DNA from: DASSUW01 sp963806395
GTDB taxonomy: Bacteria; Actinomycetota; Thermoleophilia; Solirubrobacterales; Solirubrobacteraceae
NCBI GenBank assembly: GCA_963806395.1
Contig: CAWDYI010000015.1
Location: 40,339 to 104,338 of the forward strand
Direction: 5' to 3'
Length of the DNA: 64,000 nt
In this document: piece after piece, positions 33,683 to 41,800 of the stretch
How positions within the stretch are numbered: position 1 is the first letter of the stretch
Layout of the letters: each line of letters begins with the position of its first letter
Program-made: the position numbers and the translations under genes
Notes under the pieces: generated by a model
Database searches by the model: none
Seen by the model: the letters and a program-made list of their open reading frames with translations, nothing else
Told to the model about the DNA's origin: nothing

Positions 33683-35230
33683 ATGATGGTGAAACGGGAG
33701 CGGGCGCACTGGACTCTGTACGCCACGGCTGCAGTCTTGGCAGCGGCCGTGCCGGCGCCGGCCACCGTGTCCGCGCATGAGCGCTCCCGCCTGGCGGTGA
33801 ACCTCGCGCCGGCCGGGTCCGCGTCCGCCAACGGCCGGCCTGCGCGGAATGCCGTCGACGGCAGCGCCTCGACCAGCTGGTGCAGCGGCGCCTCGCCCGC
33901 CCGCCTGCGCATCGACCTCGACCGCGTCCGCCGGCTGACCGGGCTCGGCCTCACGCTCGCGGCCGGCTCGGCCACGCCGCCGATCCGGCTCGACGTGTCG
34001 CGCGACGGCCGTCACTGGTGGCCGGCGTCCCACGACGCCGCGAGCACGGCCGGCGAGCCGGCGTACGTCGCGTTCCGTCGCGGCGACAAGCGTGTCCGCC
34101 ACGTCCGCCTCTCGGCGCCCGAGCCGATCTGCGTCGGCGAGCTGCGCGCATTCGGCCGCGACCGGTCCACCCGTGACATGGCGCTCGGCGCCGACATCTC
34201 GTTCACGCCACTCGAGGAAGCTGCCGGCAACGTCTTCACCGACACCAATGGGCGCGCGGCGCCCGTCGAGCGGATCCTGCGCAACCACGGCGCCAACTAC
34301 GTGCGCCTGCGCCACTGGACCAACCCGCCCCCGGGCTACAACGACCTCGCGGTCAACCTCGCCCTCGCCCGGCGCATCAAGGCGGCCGGCATGAAGATCT
34401 ACCTGGACTTCCACTACTCGGACTTCTGGGCCGACCCGCAGCATCAGGACACGCCGGCGGCCTGGGTGGGCCAGGACCTGCCGACGCTGACCCGGACCGT
34501 GCGCGACTACACGCGCGACACCATCGCCGCCTTCGCCGCCCAGGGCACGCCCGTCGACATGACCTCGATCGGAAACGAGATCCGTAACGGGATCCTGTGG
34601 CCGACCGGGCAGATCGAATGGGGCGTCAACGAGCGCTGGGGCGCACTCGGTGAGCTGCTCAAGGCGGGCGTGGCCGGGGCGCGCGCGGGCAACCCGCGCA
34701 AGCACCCGCTGCGGATCATGCTCCACTTCGACCAGGGCGGCGACAACGCGGGCAGCCGCTACTTCTTCGATCACCTGGTCGCCGAGCGCGTGCCGTTCGA
34801 CGTGCTCGGGCTGTCCTACTACCCGTTCTGGCACGGGACGCTGTCGGATCTGCGCACCAACCTCGACGACATGGCCCGGCGCTATCGCAGGGACGTCATG
34901 GTCGTCGAGCACCAGTACGCGTGGACGCTCGGCTGGGGCGACACGACGAACAACTTCGTCTGGGAGGAGAGTCAGCTCTCGCCCGGCTACCCGGCATCGC
35001 CCGCCGGCCAGCTGTCGATGGCCAACGACATCCTCTCGATGCTCGCCCGCGTGCCGGGCGGCCGCGGCGCCGGCTTCTTCTACTGGGAGCCGGAGTGGAT
35101 CCCGGGCGTCGGCTGGGAGCCCGGCGCGGGCACGCCGAACGACAACCTGACGCTGTTCGACTTCGGCGGCGCCGCGCTGCCGTCGATCGGCATGTTCGAG
35201 GACCCGGTGCGGGCGTCCGGCGGCGGCTAG
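33683..35230 (+). CDS. Secreted GH53 endo-beta-1,4-galactanase with N-terminal discoidin domain
   Basis: 515 residues from the ATG at 33683 behind AGGGGGCGGG. A signal peptide (TLYATAAVLAAAVPAPA) is followed by an F5/8 type C (CBM32-like) domain at about 40-155 (NAVDGSASTSWCSG, RIDLDRVRRLTGLGL) and a GH53 barrel at about 165-510. Landmarks are ALGADISFTPLEEAAGNVF, YVRLRHWTNPP, KIYLDFHYSDFWADP, acid/base Glu in TSIGNEIRNG and nucleophile Glu in VMVVEHQYAW. GH53 enzymes cut beta-1,4-galactan of type I arabinogalactan in plant pectin. The organism therefore probably feeds on plant cell-wall debris. No sugar transporter is adjacent. Confidence 0.92.
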   Translation: MMVKRERAHWTLYATAAVLAAAVPAPATVSAHERSRLAVNLAPAGSASANGRPARNAVDGSASTSWCSGASPARLRIDLDRVRRLTGLGLTLAAGSATPPIRLDVSRDGRHWWPASHDAASTAGEPAYVAFRRGDKRVRHVRLSAPEPICVGELRAFGRDRSTRDMALGADISFTPLEEAAGNVFTDTNGRAAPVERILRNHGANYVRLRHWTNPPPGYNDLAVNLALARRIKAAGMKIYLDFHYSDFWADPQHQDTPAAWVGQDLPTLTRTVRDYTRDTIAAFAAQGTPVDMTSIGNEIRNGILWPTGQIEWGVNERWGALGELLKAGVAGARAGNPRKHPLRIMLHFDQGGDNAGSRYFFDHLVAERVPFDVLGLSYYPFWHGTLSDLRTNLDDMARRYRRDVMVVEHQYAWTLGWGDTTNNFVWEESQLSPGYPASPAGQLSMANDILSMLARVPGGRGAGFFYWEPEWIPGVGWEPGAGTPNDNLTLFDFGGAALPSIGMFEDPVRASGGG

Positions 35231-35240
35231 CTCGTCGGCT

Positions 35241-35261
35241 GCGGTATCAGAGCGGTATCAT
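35241..35261 (+). promoter_or_regulatory. Direct repeat before the antitoxin start
   Basis: GCGGTATCA occurs at 35241-35249 and again at 35252-35260, spaced by 11 bp and ending on the antitoxin ATG. Ribbon-helix-helix antitoxins usually bind such tandem half-sites to repress their own operon. Confidence 0.55.
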
Positions 35262-35472
35262 GGTCCTCATGGCCATGACACTGCGCCTGAGCGACGAGCA
35301 GACGCTGGCGCTGCGCGAGCGCGCGGTCCGCGAGGGCCGCAGCATGCAGCAGATCGCCCGCACCGCGCTCGACGACTACCTCGTGCGCGCTGAGGACGAC
35401 GAGCGCACCCACCAGCTCGCCGAGCATGGCGCGCAACGGTTCGAGGAGCTGCTGCGCCGGCTCGGCGAGTGA
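35260..35472 (+). CDS. Ribbon-helix-helix antitoxin of a Doc system
   Basis: 70 residues from the ATG at 35260; ATGs at 35269 and 35275 are alternatives. The RHH core is MTLRLSDEQTLALRERAVRE with GRSMQQIARTALDDYLVRA, and the C-terminal helix (RTHQLAEHGAQRFEELLRRL) would neutralise the toxin. The stop overlaps the toxin GTG by 4 nt. Direct repeats immediately upstream suggest autoregulation. Confidence 0.82.
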   Translation: MVLMAMTLRLSDEQTLALRERAVREGRSMQQIARTALDDYLVRAEDDERTHQLAEHGAQRFEELLRRLGE

Positions 35473-35876
35473 CCCGCTACCTGACCACCGAGCAGACGCT
35501 GCGCATCGCGCGTGTCGCGGTCGGCGGCCCGATCGCCGTGCGCGACCTCGGATTGCTCGATGCCGCCGTGCACCGTCCACGAGCGAGCGTGCTCGGCCAG
35601 GACGCCTACCCGGATCTCATGACCAAGGCGGCGGCGCTGATGCAGTCGCTGGCCCGCAACCATCCGCTCGTCGACGGCAACAAGCGCCTGGCGTGGCTCG
35701 CCACCTACGTCTTCTGCGCGAAGAACGACGTCGAGCTCGATCCCGCGGACGACGACGCGTACGACCTCGTGATCGCCGTGGCCACCCGTGCCGTCGACGA
35801 CGTCGCCGAGATCGCCGCTCGCCTCGCGTCGTTCACGGCCGGGCGGCCGGGCGACCGTCACGACCTGCGGCGGTAG
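35469..35876 (+). CDS. Doc (death-on-curing) family toxin
   Basis: 135 residues from a GTG. The Fic/Doc core motif is NHPLVDGNKRLAWLATYVF, with the catalytic His and the phosphate-binding Gly-Asn; TTEQTLRIARVAVGGPIAVR and DLGLLDAAVHRP are typical N-terminal Doc elements. Doc proteins phosphorylate elongation factor EF-Tu and stop translation. It is coupled to the RHH antitoxin. Its TAG stop lies in the loop of a strong hairpin. Confidence 0.88.
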   Translation: MTRYLTTEQTLRIARVAVGGPIAVRDLGLLDAAVHRPRASVLGQDAYPDLMTKAAALMQSLARNHPLVDGNKRLAWLATYVFCAKNDVELDPADDDAYDLVIAVATRAVDDVAEIAARLASFTAGRPGDRHDLRR

Positions 35877-35892
35877 GCGCCGCCGCAGGTCG
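35861..35892. terminator. Hairpin enclosing the Doc stop codon
   Basis: A perfect 13-bp stem (35861-35873 with 35880-35892) with loop TAGGCG, whose TAG is the stop codon of the toxin. It probably ends transcription, and a terminating ribosome would have to open it. Confidence 0.75.
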
Positions 35893-35910
35893 CGTTGGCG
35901 GCAGGCCGGC

Positions 35911-36252
35911 CTACTGCGGGCACTCGCCGAGGTCGGGGTCCTCGCCCGGATCCGATTCCCCGGTGTTCGGGCCGCTGTCGGCGTCCGTGTCGTCCGCGGG
36001 GTCCTGGTCGACGGGGGAGTCGATGTCATCGTCCGGGACCCTGTCGGGGCCGGGATCCGGGTCGGGATCGACGCCCTCCTGCCCCGAGCCGCCGCCCGGT
36101 CGCTTGATCGTTGCGCACGCGGGCGTTGCCGCGTGGGCGGCAGGCGTCGACGCGGTGACCGGTCGCGGCTTCGCGGTCGCGGCGCCGGCCGCCGGCGCGA
36201 CGACCGCTAGAGCGATCGCAGCGAGCGCTGCGATGAGTGCCTTCATGAGCAT
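35911..36252 (-). CDS. Secreted acidic Asp-Pro-rich protein
   Basis: 113 residues from the ATG at 36252 (AGGAGGG 8 nt upstream). A signal peptide (LIAALAAIALAVVAPAAGA) precedes a low-complexity mature part: VDPDPDPGPDRVPDDDIDSP and DSGPNTGESDPGEDPD, ending ECPQ. It has only two Cys residues. The run of Asp could bind calcium or cover the cell surface. It shares a promoter element with the divergent S1 protease and may be its partner. Confidence 0.55.
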   Translation of the reverse strand: MLMKALIAALAAIALAVVAPAAGAATAKPRPVTASTPAAHAATPACATIKRPGGGSGQEGVDPDPDPGPDRVPDDDIDSPVDQDPADDTDADSGPNTGESDPGEDPDLGECPQ

Positions 36253-36273
36253 GGTCCATGCCCTCCTGAGGTG

Positions 36274-36386
36274 GTGGTGAACGTGTCAGGGGGCATGACC
36301 CCGCGGACTCCCCCGAGGTTGGTCGTTTGCGCATGTCGCCAACCAGCGCGGATGTCGACGGGTCATTGGTGCGACACGTTCACCAC
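36274..36386. promoter_or_regulatory. Mirror-image 14-bp element in a divergent promoter
   Basis: GACACGTTCACCAC occurs at 36373-36386 on the plus strand and at 36274-36287 on the minus strand, each about 15-25 nt before a start codon. A GGTCAT lies 6-7 nt further out in both copies. A smaller inverted repeat (GGTTGG with CCAACC, 36318-36344) sits between them. Two secreted-protein genes thus carry the same leader, so they are probably co-regulated. Confidence 0.6.
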
Positions 36387-36401
36387 TCACAGAGGGGCAG
36401 C

Positions 36402-37676
36402 ATGCCGTTCATCAAGCCAAGGACCGCCGGAGCGCTGGCGATGCTCGCAGCGGCCGTGATCGTCGGCCACACCGGAAGCGCCGCCGCCGCCGGCCCGGCG
36501 GCGAACGACTCCGGACCGATGCTCGACGCGGCCGCCGCGACGTACCGCAGCGTGTATCCGCAGATGTCCGCGTCGGCGGCCGCGAGGGCCGCAGCGCAGC
36601 AGCAGGCGCGCAAGTCGCTCTACGACACGCTCGCGGCCGACGGCGGCGACAGGTTCGGCGGCGCCTGGTTCGACGCGCCGTCCGGCGTGCTGCACTTCGC
36701 CACGACGACGAGCCAGGCAGCGGCGCTCGTCGCGGCCCGCGGGCGCGAGCTCGACCTTCGCGTGGAGACGACGATCGTGCCGCGCAGCTTCACCGAGCTC
36801 GAGCGCCTGGCCGACCAGCTGCGTGCGGGCAGCGATCCGATCGCCACCGCCGCCAACGGCCAGGTCGGCATCGACGTCAAGACCAACCGCGTCGTCGCCG
36901 CGGTACCGGCCGCCCGGCGCGCCGCGCTCGTGCGCGCCGGCGTTCCCGCGGGCGTGACGCTGATCGCCGACCCCGGTGCCGTCGGCGAGCCCGACGCCTG
37001 CACCTCGCGGGCGCTGTGCGACACGACGCTCCGCGCCGGTCCGCAGCTGTGGCGGACGAACGTCGGCTCGACCGTCTGCTCGGCGGGGTTCACCGGGCGC
37101 GTGACCGGAACCGACGCGCGGATCGCGTTCACCGCCGGCCACTGCTCCAACGGCTTCGCGACCTGGGGCACCGGCGCGAACTCGATCGGCCAGCTGTGGT
37201 CCTCGATGGACAGCGGTGCGATCGACGCCGCCTACATCCCCGTCCTCACCGCGGGCTACCTCGATGACATCCCCGGCCAGGACCGCGGCGGCCAGATCTT
37301 CCGCGATCCGCTCTACGGCGGGACCGTGAACGTGGACGGCGTGGCTCACACCCTGGGCTACATCTGGGTGGACGACGTGGTCTGCCTGTCGGCCAACTAC
37401 ACCGACGTGAACGGCCCCAACTACTGCGGTGTCGTCACGACCAACAGCGATCCGACCAACCGCGGCCTGGCGCGGGTCGAGGGGCTCGACGGCTGCAACG
37501 GCGACAGCGGCGGCGGCTGGTACTGGCTGGCCGGATCGACGCGTACGGCGTTCGGACTGCACAGCCGCAGCGACGACGGCTGCCACGGCGATTCGGGCGG
37601 CACCGGATCGTGGTTCAGCCCTGTTCCGACGATCAAGGCCGGGTTCGCTCCCGGCACCGACATCGAGCTGCGCTGA
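36402..37676 (+). CDS. Secreted S1-family (alpha-lytic/streptogrisin-like) serine protease
   Basis: 424 residues from the ATG at 36402 with GAGGGGC about 5 nt upstream. Signal peptide to about residue 30 (AVIVGHTGSAAAA), a pro-region (about 40-200) with the alpha-lytic-type pattern FGGAWFDAPSGVLHFATTT, and a chymotrypsin-fold domain. Catalytic residues are H247 (TAGHCSNG), D275 (GAIDAAYIP) and S369 (CNGDSGGGWYW). Cys pairs around them are those of streptogrisins. The long pro-region acts as foldase in relatives. It is divergent from the acidic secreted protein with a shared leader motif. Confidence 0.9.
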   Translation: MPFIKPRTAGALAMLAAAVIVGHTGSAAAAGPAANDSGPMLDAAAATYRSVYPQMSASAAARAAAQQQARKSLYDTLAADGGDRFGGAWFDAPSGVLHFATTTSQAAALVAARGRELDLRVETTIVPRSFTELERLADQLRAGSDPIATAANGQVGIDVKTNRVVAAVPAARRAALVRAGVPAGVTLIADPGAVGEPDACTSRALCDTTLRAGPQLWRTNVGSTVCSAGFTGRVTGTDARIAFTAGHCSNGFATWGTGANSIGQLWSSMDSGAIDAAYIPVLTAGYLDDIPGQDRGGQIFRDPLYGGTVNVDGVAHTLGYIWVDDVVCLSANYTDVNGPNYCGVVTTNSDPTNRGLARVEGLDGCNGDSGGGWYWLAGSTRTAFGLHSRSDDGCHGDSGGTGSWFSPVPTIKAGFAPGTDIELR

Positions 37677-37682
37677 CCTCGC

Positions 37683-37716
37683 GTCGGGCCGCGGCGAGCG
37701 ATCGCCGCGGCCCGAC
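37683..37716. terminator. Hairpin between the S1 protease and cupin genes
   Basis: A perfect 14-bp GC stem (37683-37696 with 37703-37716) with loop AGCGAT, placed 6 nt after the protease stop and 8 nt before the cupin stop on the other strand. It probably serves both. Confidence 0.75.
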
Positions 37717-37724
37717 TGGCCGGC

Positions 37725-38198
37725 TCAGCCCGGCAGCAGCTCGTTGCCGTGGCGCAGCACGATCTCGGCGACGTTCTCGGGCGGCAGGACGCTCGACGGG
37801 GGGACGGTCGGCGTCTCGGCCGGCACGCTCACCTCGTCGACGAAGTCCTCGAAGCCGCCGGGCGTGAGGACCCAGAGCATGTGGGCGCCGTCGGCGCCGA
37901 CGGTGAACCGGTGCGGGATGTCGCGCGGGCCGAACGCGTGCTGGCCGGCGCCGAGCTCGACGGTCTCATCGCCGACCTGGATCGTCACGGTCCCGTCGAG
38001 GACGTAGAAGCCCTCGTCCTCGCGGTAGTGCACGTGCAGCGGGGTCTGCAGGCCGGCAGGCGCGGTGATCTCGAGCAGGGTGTAGCGGCCGCCGGTGTCG
38101 GCGGCAGAGGCCTTCACCTCGGCGAGCATGCCGAAGAACCAGCGCTGCTGGCCACGGGCGGTGGGGGACTGCGGGGCGATCGACGTCTGGGCTGCCAT
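37725..38198 (-). CDS. Cupin-domain protein
   Basis: 157 residues from the ATG at 38198, preceded by AAGGAGG. The single cupin barrel has the metal-binding motifs PLHVHYREDEGFYVLDG and GPRDIPHRFTV with three His and one Glu. Relatives include quercetinase-like and unknown-function proteins. It is divergent from a TetR repressor that probably controls it; the two share a 90-bp promoter region. Confidence 0.82.
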   Translation of the reverse strand: MAAQTSIAPQSPTARGQQRWFFGMLAEVKASAADTGGRYTLLEITAPAGLQTPLHVHYREDEGFYVLDGTVTIQVGDETVELGAGQHAFGPRDIPHRFTVGADGAHMLWVLTPGGFEDFVDEVSVPAETPTVPPSSVLPPENVAEIVLRHGNELLPG

Positions 38199-38231
38199 TG
38201 CGTGCCTCCTTGCGGGGCGGATTGGGGGGAT

Positions 38232-38296
38232 TTGGGGAGAACGACGCCGGCGACTATAATTACGCGGAGCAAATTCGTCAAGCAAATGTCTCCGCG
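38232..38296 (+). promoter_or_regulatory. TetR promoter and operator
   Basis: TTGGGG (38232-38237), a 17-nt spacer and a consensus TATAAT (38255-38260) form the promoter. Downstream, CGCGGAG (38263-38269) and CTCCGCG (38290-38296) form a perfect 7-bp inverted repeat that flanks two copies of GCAAA and spans the start codon at 38286. This is the expected TetR operator. Confidence 0.65.
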
Positions 38297-38885
38297 AAAA
38301 TACGACATGACACGCAGGGCATCCGCCGCCGCGCAGACGCGGCGGCGGATCATCGACGCCACGCTCGAGCTGCACACCGAACAGGGGATCGGCGCGACCA
38401 GCTGGGACGACATCGCGGCGCGCGCGGGCGTCGGCGTGGGAACCGTCTACCGCCACTTCCCCTCGCTCGACGAGCTCATCCCCGCGTGCGGCGAGATCGC
38501 GATGCAGGTCGTCGCGCTGCCCGACCCCCAGGGCGTGCGCTCCCTGTTCGACGGCGCCGGCGCTCCGGCGGAGCGCATCGAGCGTCTGGTGCGAACGGCG
38601 TTCGCGATCTACGAGCGCGGAGCGCCGGAGCTGCGCGCGATCCGCAATGACACCGACGTCCACCCGCACGTCGCCGAGGCCGGCGAGGAGGTCGAGGCTT
38701 CGCTCACCGCCCTCGTCGATGCGGCCGTCGAGCCGTCCGGGATCACGCCCGCGGATCGCTCAGTCGTTCGCGCGATGGTCGACCTCGGCACCTGGCAGGC
38801 GCTTCGCGACCAGGGGCTCGGGCCTTCGGAGGCCGTCGATGCCGTGAGCCAGATGCTCGCGACCCGGGTGGCCAACCGCGCGTGA
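38286..38885 (+). CDS. TetR-family repressor
   Basis: 199 residues from the ATG at 38286 (a second ATG at 38307 is possible). The N-terminal HTH is typical: QTRRRIIDATLELHTEQGIG, WDDIAARAGVGVGTVYRHFP. The ligand domain is helical and not further assignable. It diverges from the cupin gene and its start codon lies inside a candidate operator, so it probably represses itself and the cupin. Confidence 0.88.
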   Translation: MSPRKYDMTRRASAAAQTRRRIIDATLELHTEQGIGATSWDDIAARAGVGVGTVYRHFPSLDELIPACGEIAMQVVALPDPQGVRSLFDGAGAPAERIERLVRTAFAIYERGAPELRAIRNDTDVHPHVAEAGEEVEASLTALVDAAVEPSGITPADRSVVRAMVDLGTWQALRDQGLGPSEAVDAVSQMLATRVANRA

Positions 38886-38891
38886 CGGCGG

Positions 38892-41800
38892 TCAGCGCGT
38901 AAGCCGCACCTCGCGACGGATGGTGCTCCCGCCGTCGGCGGTCCGGACCCTGAGGAGCGCCGTGACCTTCAGGCTCCGGGTGTCGTCGCGCCGCATCGCG
39001 GCCCGCAGGTCGCGGCGGACCTTGCGGCTCAGGCGCACGACGAGGGTGTGCCGGCGGTCGTCGCGGATCCGCAGCGCCCTGGACGTGCCGATCCGCGTGC
39101 CGGAGTGCCTCAGCACGGCGCGCACGTGGCAGCGCTCCGAGCAGGCGACCCGCAGCCGCAGCCCGCGACGGACCGCGCGGCGCATGCGCTGGGAGTTCGG
39201 CGCCTTCAGCCACGCGCCGCTCTCCGCCGACTCGCCGGCGACGTCGCCCTCCGAGGCGTCCGGCGTGTCGAAGGCCGTTGGGCCGGAGACGGTGATGACG
39301 AGCGAGGCGCTGGCCGTCTCGCCGCCCGGATCGGTCACGGTCACCGTCGCGGTATACGTGCCCGGCGAGCGGTAGGTGTGGCTGATGCTCGGACCGCCGG
39401 CCTGGGCGCCATCGCCGAAGTCCCACACCGTCAGGAGCCCCTTGCCCTCCGGATCGCGCGCCGCCGACGTGAACCGCACCGGCAGCGGAGCCGTGCCCGA
39501 CCGCGGCGCCGCCGCGATCTGAACTGTCGGCGGCTGGTTGGCCGGCGCGCCGTCGACCACGATCGTCACCTCGGCCGTGTCGAACGCGCCGTCACGGTCG
39601 GTGGCCGTCACGGTCGCCGTGTACGTGCCCGGCGTGCGGTACGTGTGCGTCGCGTTCCGGCCGAACTGCCCGCCGGTGTCGTCGCCGAAGTCCCACAGGT
39701 AGGTGATCGCGTTCTCGGGCCCGTCGGGATCGGTCGCCTGCGCGCCGAACCGCACCTGCAGCGGCGCGCGACCGGTGGTGGGGTCGGCGGCCGCGAGCAC
39801 CGACGGCGCGGCATTCGCCCGCTCGCTGACCACGATCTCGACGGCCTCCGAGGCGGTCTTGCCCTGCGGATCGGTGACCGTCACGGTCGCCGTGTACGTG
39901 CCCGGCGTGCGGTACATGCGCACCGGGCTCTGCTGGAACGTGGAGCCGCCCTCGCTGAACTCCCAGCGGTAGTCCAGCGCACCACCCTGCGGATCCAGGC
40001 CCGTGGCCGAGAGCTGCACCCGCAGCGGCGCCTCACCCGACGCCGGATCGGCGAACGCCTGCACGACCGGCGCATCCGGATCCCCGGAGCTCTCGATCGA
40101 GAACGCCACCGACCGCACGGCCTCCTCGTTGCCGGCGGCGTCCGTCGAGCGGTACTCGACCACGTGCTCGCCCTCCGCCGTCACCGTGAACGCCGTCACG
40201 AACGGATCCTGGCCCCCCGTGTTCTCGGAGCGCACCCACTCGCCGCCGTCCACCCGGTATTCCGTGAACGCCGCGCCGCCGGCGGCCGACAGCGTCACGC
40301 CGACCGGGCCGTCGTACGTGCCGCCGGGTCCCGGCTCGGCCGGATCCAGCACCGCGGACGTCTCCGGCGCATCGAGGTTCTTGATCCGGACGTTGCGGAA
40401 GTAGACGTCGTCGCCGGCCCCGTGCGTCTGCAGGCCGATGCGGCCCGTGGCGAGATCCACGTTCGGGTCGTCGTCGAGCCACTCGTTGATCTTCGTGCCG
40501 TTGAGGTTGACCACGATGCGGTCCTCCAGCACGACGATCTCGTACTCGTTCCACTCACCCGGCGGGTTGAGCGCCGCGTCGCGGGCTGCGGCGTCCGGCG
40601 CCTGCTCGAGGTAGATCGCGCCGGTGGTCTGGGCCGGGTTGTCCGTCGCGTCGATCTGGATCTCCTCGCCCTGCGAGATCGCCGTCTGATCCGTGCTCGC
40701 CCCGGTGTCGGGGAACCCGACGAAGACGCCGGAGTTGTCGTCTCCGGGCATCATCCACTCGAGCTTGAGCGAGTACGGCGCCTCGGAGTCCTCCTTCGTG
40801 TACAGCAGGCCGAAGGCACCGACGGACTTGATGGCGCAGCCCTCGCGCACGAAGCTCCCGCCGCCGGCGTACGTCCAGTCCTCGAGTGAGGAGTCCGTGC
40901 CGTCGAACAGCATCGTGTAGCCGGCCTCAGGGGTGGACGGCTCCTCGCACGGCGGCGGGGGCGGCAGATCGGGCGGCTCGCCGACATGGAAGTACTCGAA
41001 CGAGCCGACCTCCGCGCCGGTGCCGTTGTAGGCGGAGAGGCCGATGCCGGGCGCCGACAGCCCGGCCAGCGGGACGCCCGAGCCGATCTCGGTCCAGGTC
41101 TCACCGTCGTCGAGCGAGTAGCGGCCACGGAGCTGACCGTCCGAAGCGATCATCTGGAGCGTGATCGCGTTCTGCGCGCCGGCGGGCAGCGTCGGGCCGT
41201 TCTGGTAGCCGGACTCGCGTGCCAGCTCGGTCACCCACTCGCCCGTCGGCCGGCGCATGACGACGACCTTGCCCCAGGAGCCGGCGCTCGCGTGCGCGAC
41301 GAGCCCGGCCTGGATGTAGTCGTCGGCGCCGTCGATCGACACCTTCGTGGTCGCCGCCCAGCTCCCGTCGGTCGGCCCGCGCTGGAGCACGACGTTCCGC
41401 GCGGAGATGGTGCCGCCGACGATGTCGCCCTCGTGCGCGTTGATCTGCAGCTTGCCGTCGGCGAGCGAGTGGCCCGACGGGTCCTCGTTGAGGATCGTCG
41501 TCCAGCGGCAGCGGTCGAGCGCGTCGGCGTCGAACTCGTCGTTCGGCTCGATCCCCGGCTCGCACTGCGGCGGCTCGTTCTGCTCGACGTCGAGATAGTC
41601 GAGGTTCACGTTGCCGTCGTCGCCCGCGTCGAAGCGGATCGAGACGTCGTTGCTCCCGGCGCGAAGCACGAGCGTCTCGTCGATCGTCCCGTAGGTGGCC
41701 CACGCGCCGGTGTCCGGCAGCGCGAGCTTCTTCACGAACAGGTTGTTGACGTACAGGCTCACTTCCTTGGTGCCGGCGAACGGGTTCGGGCCGTTCGCGT

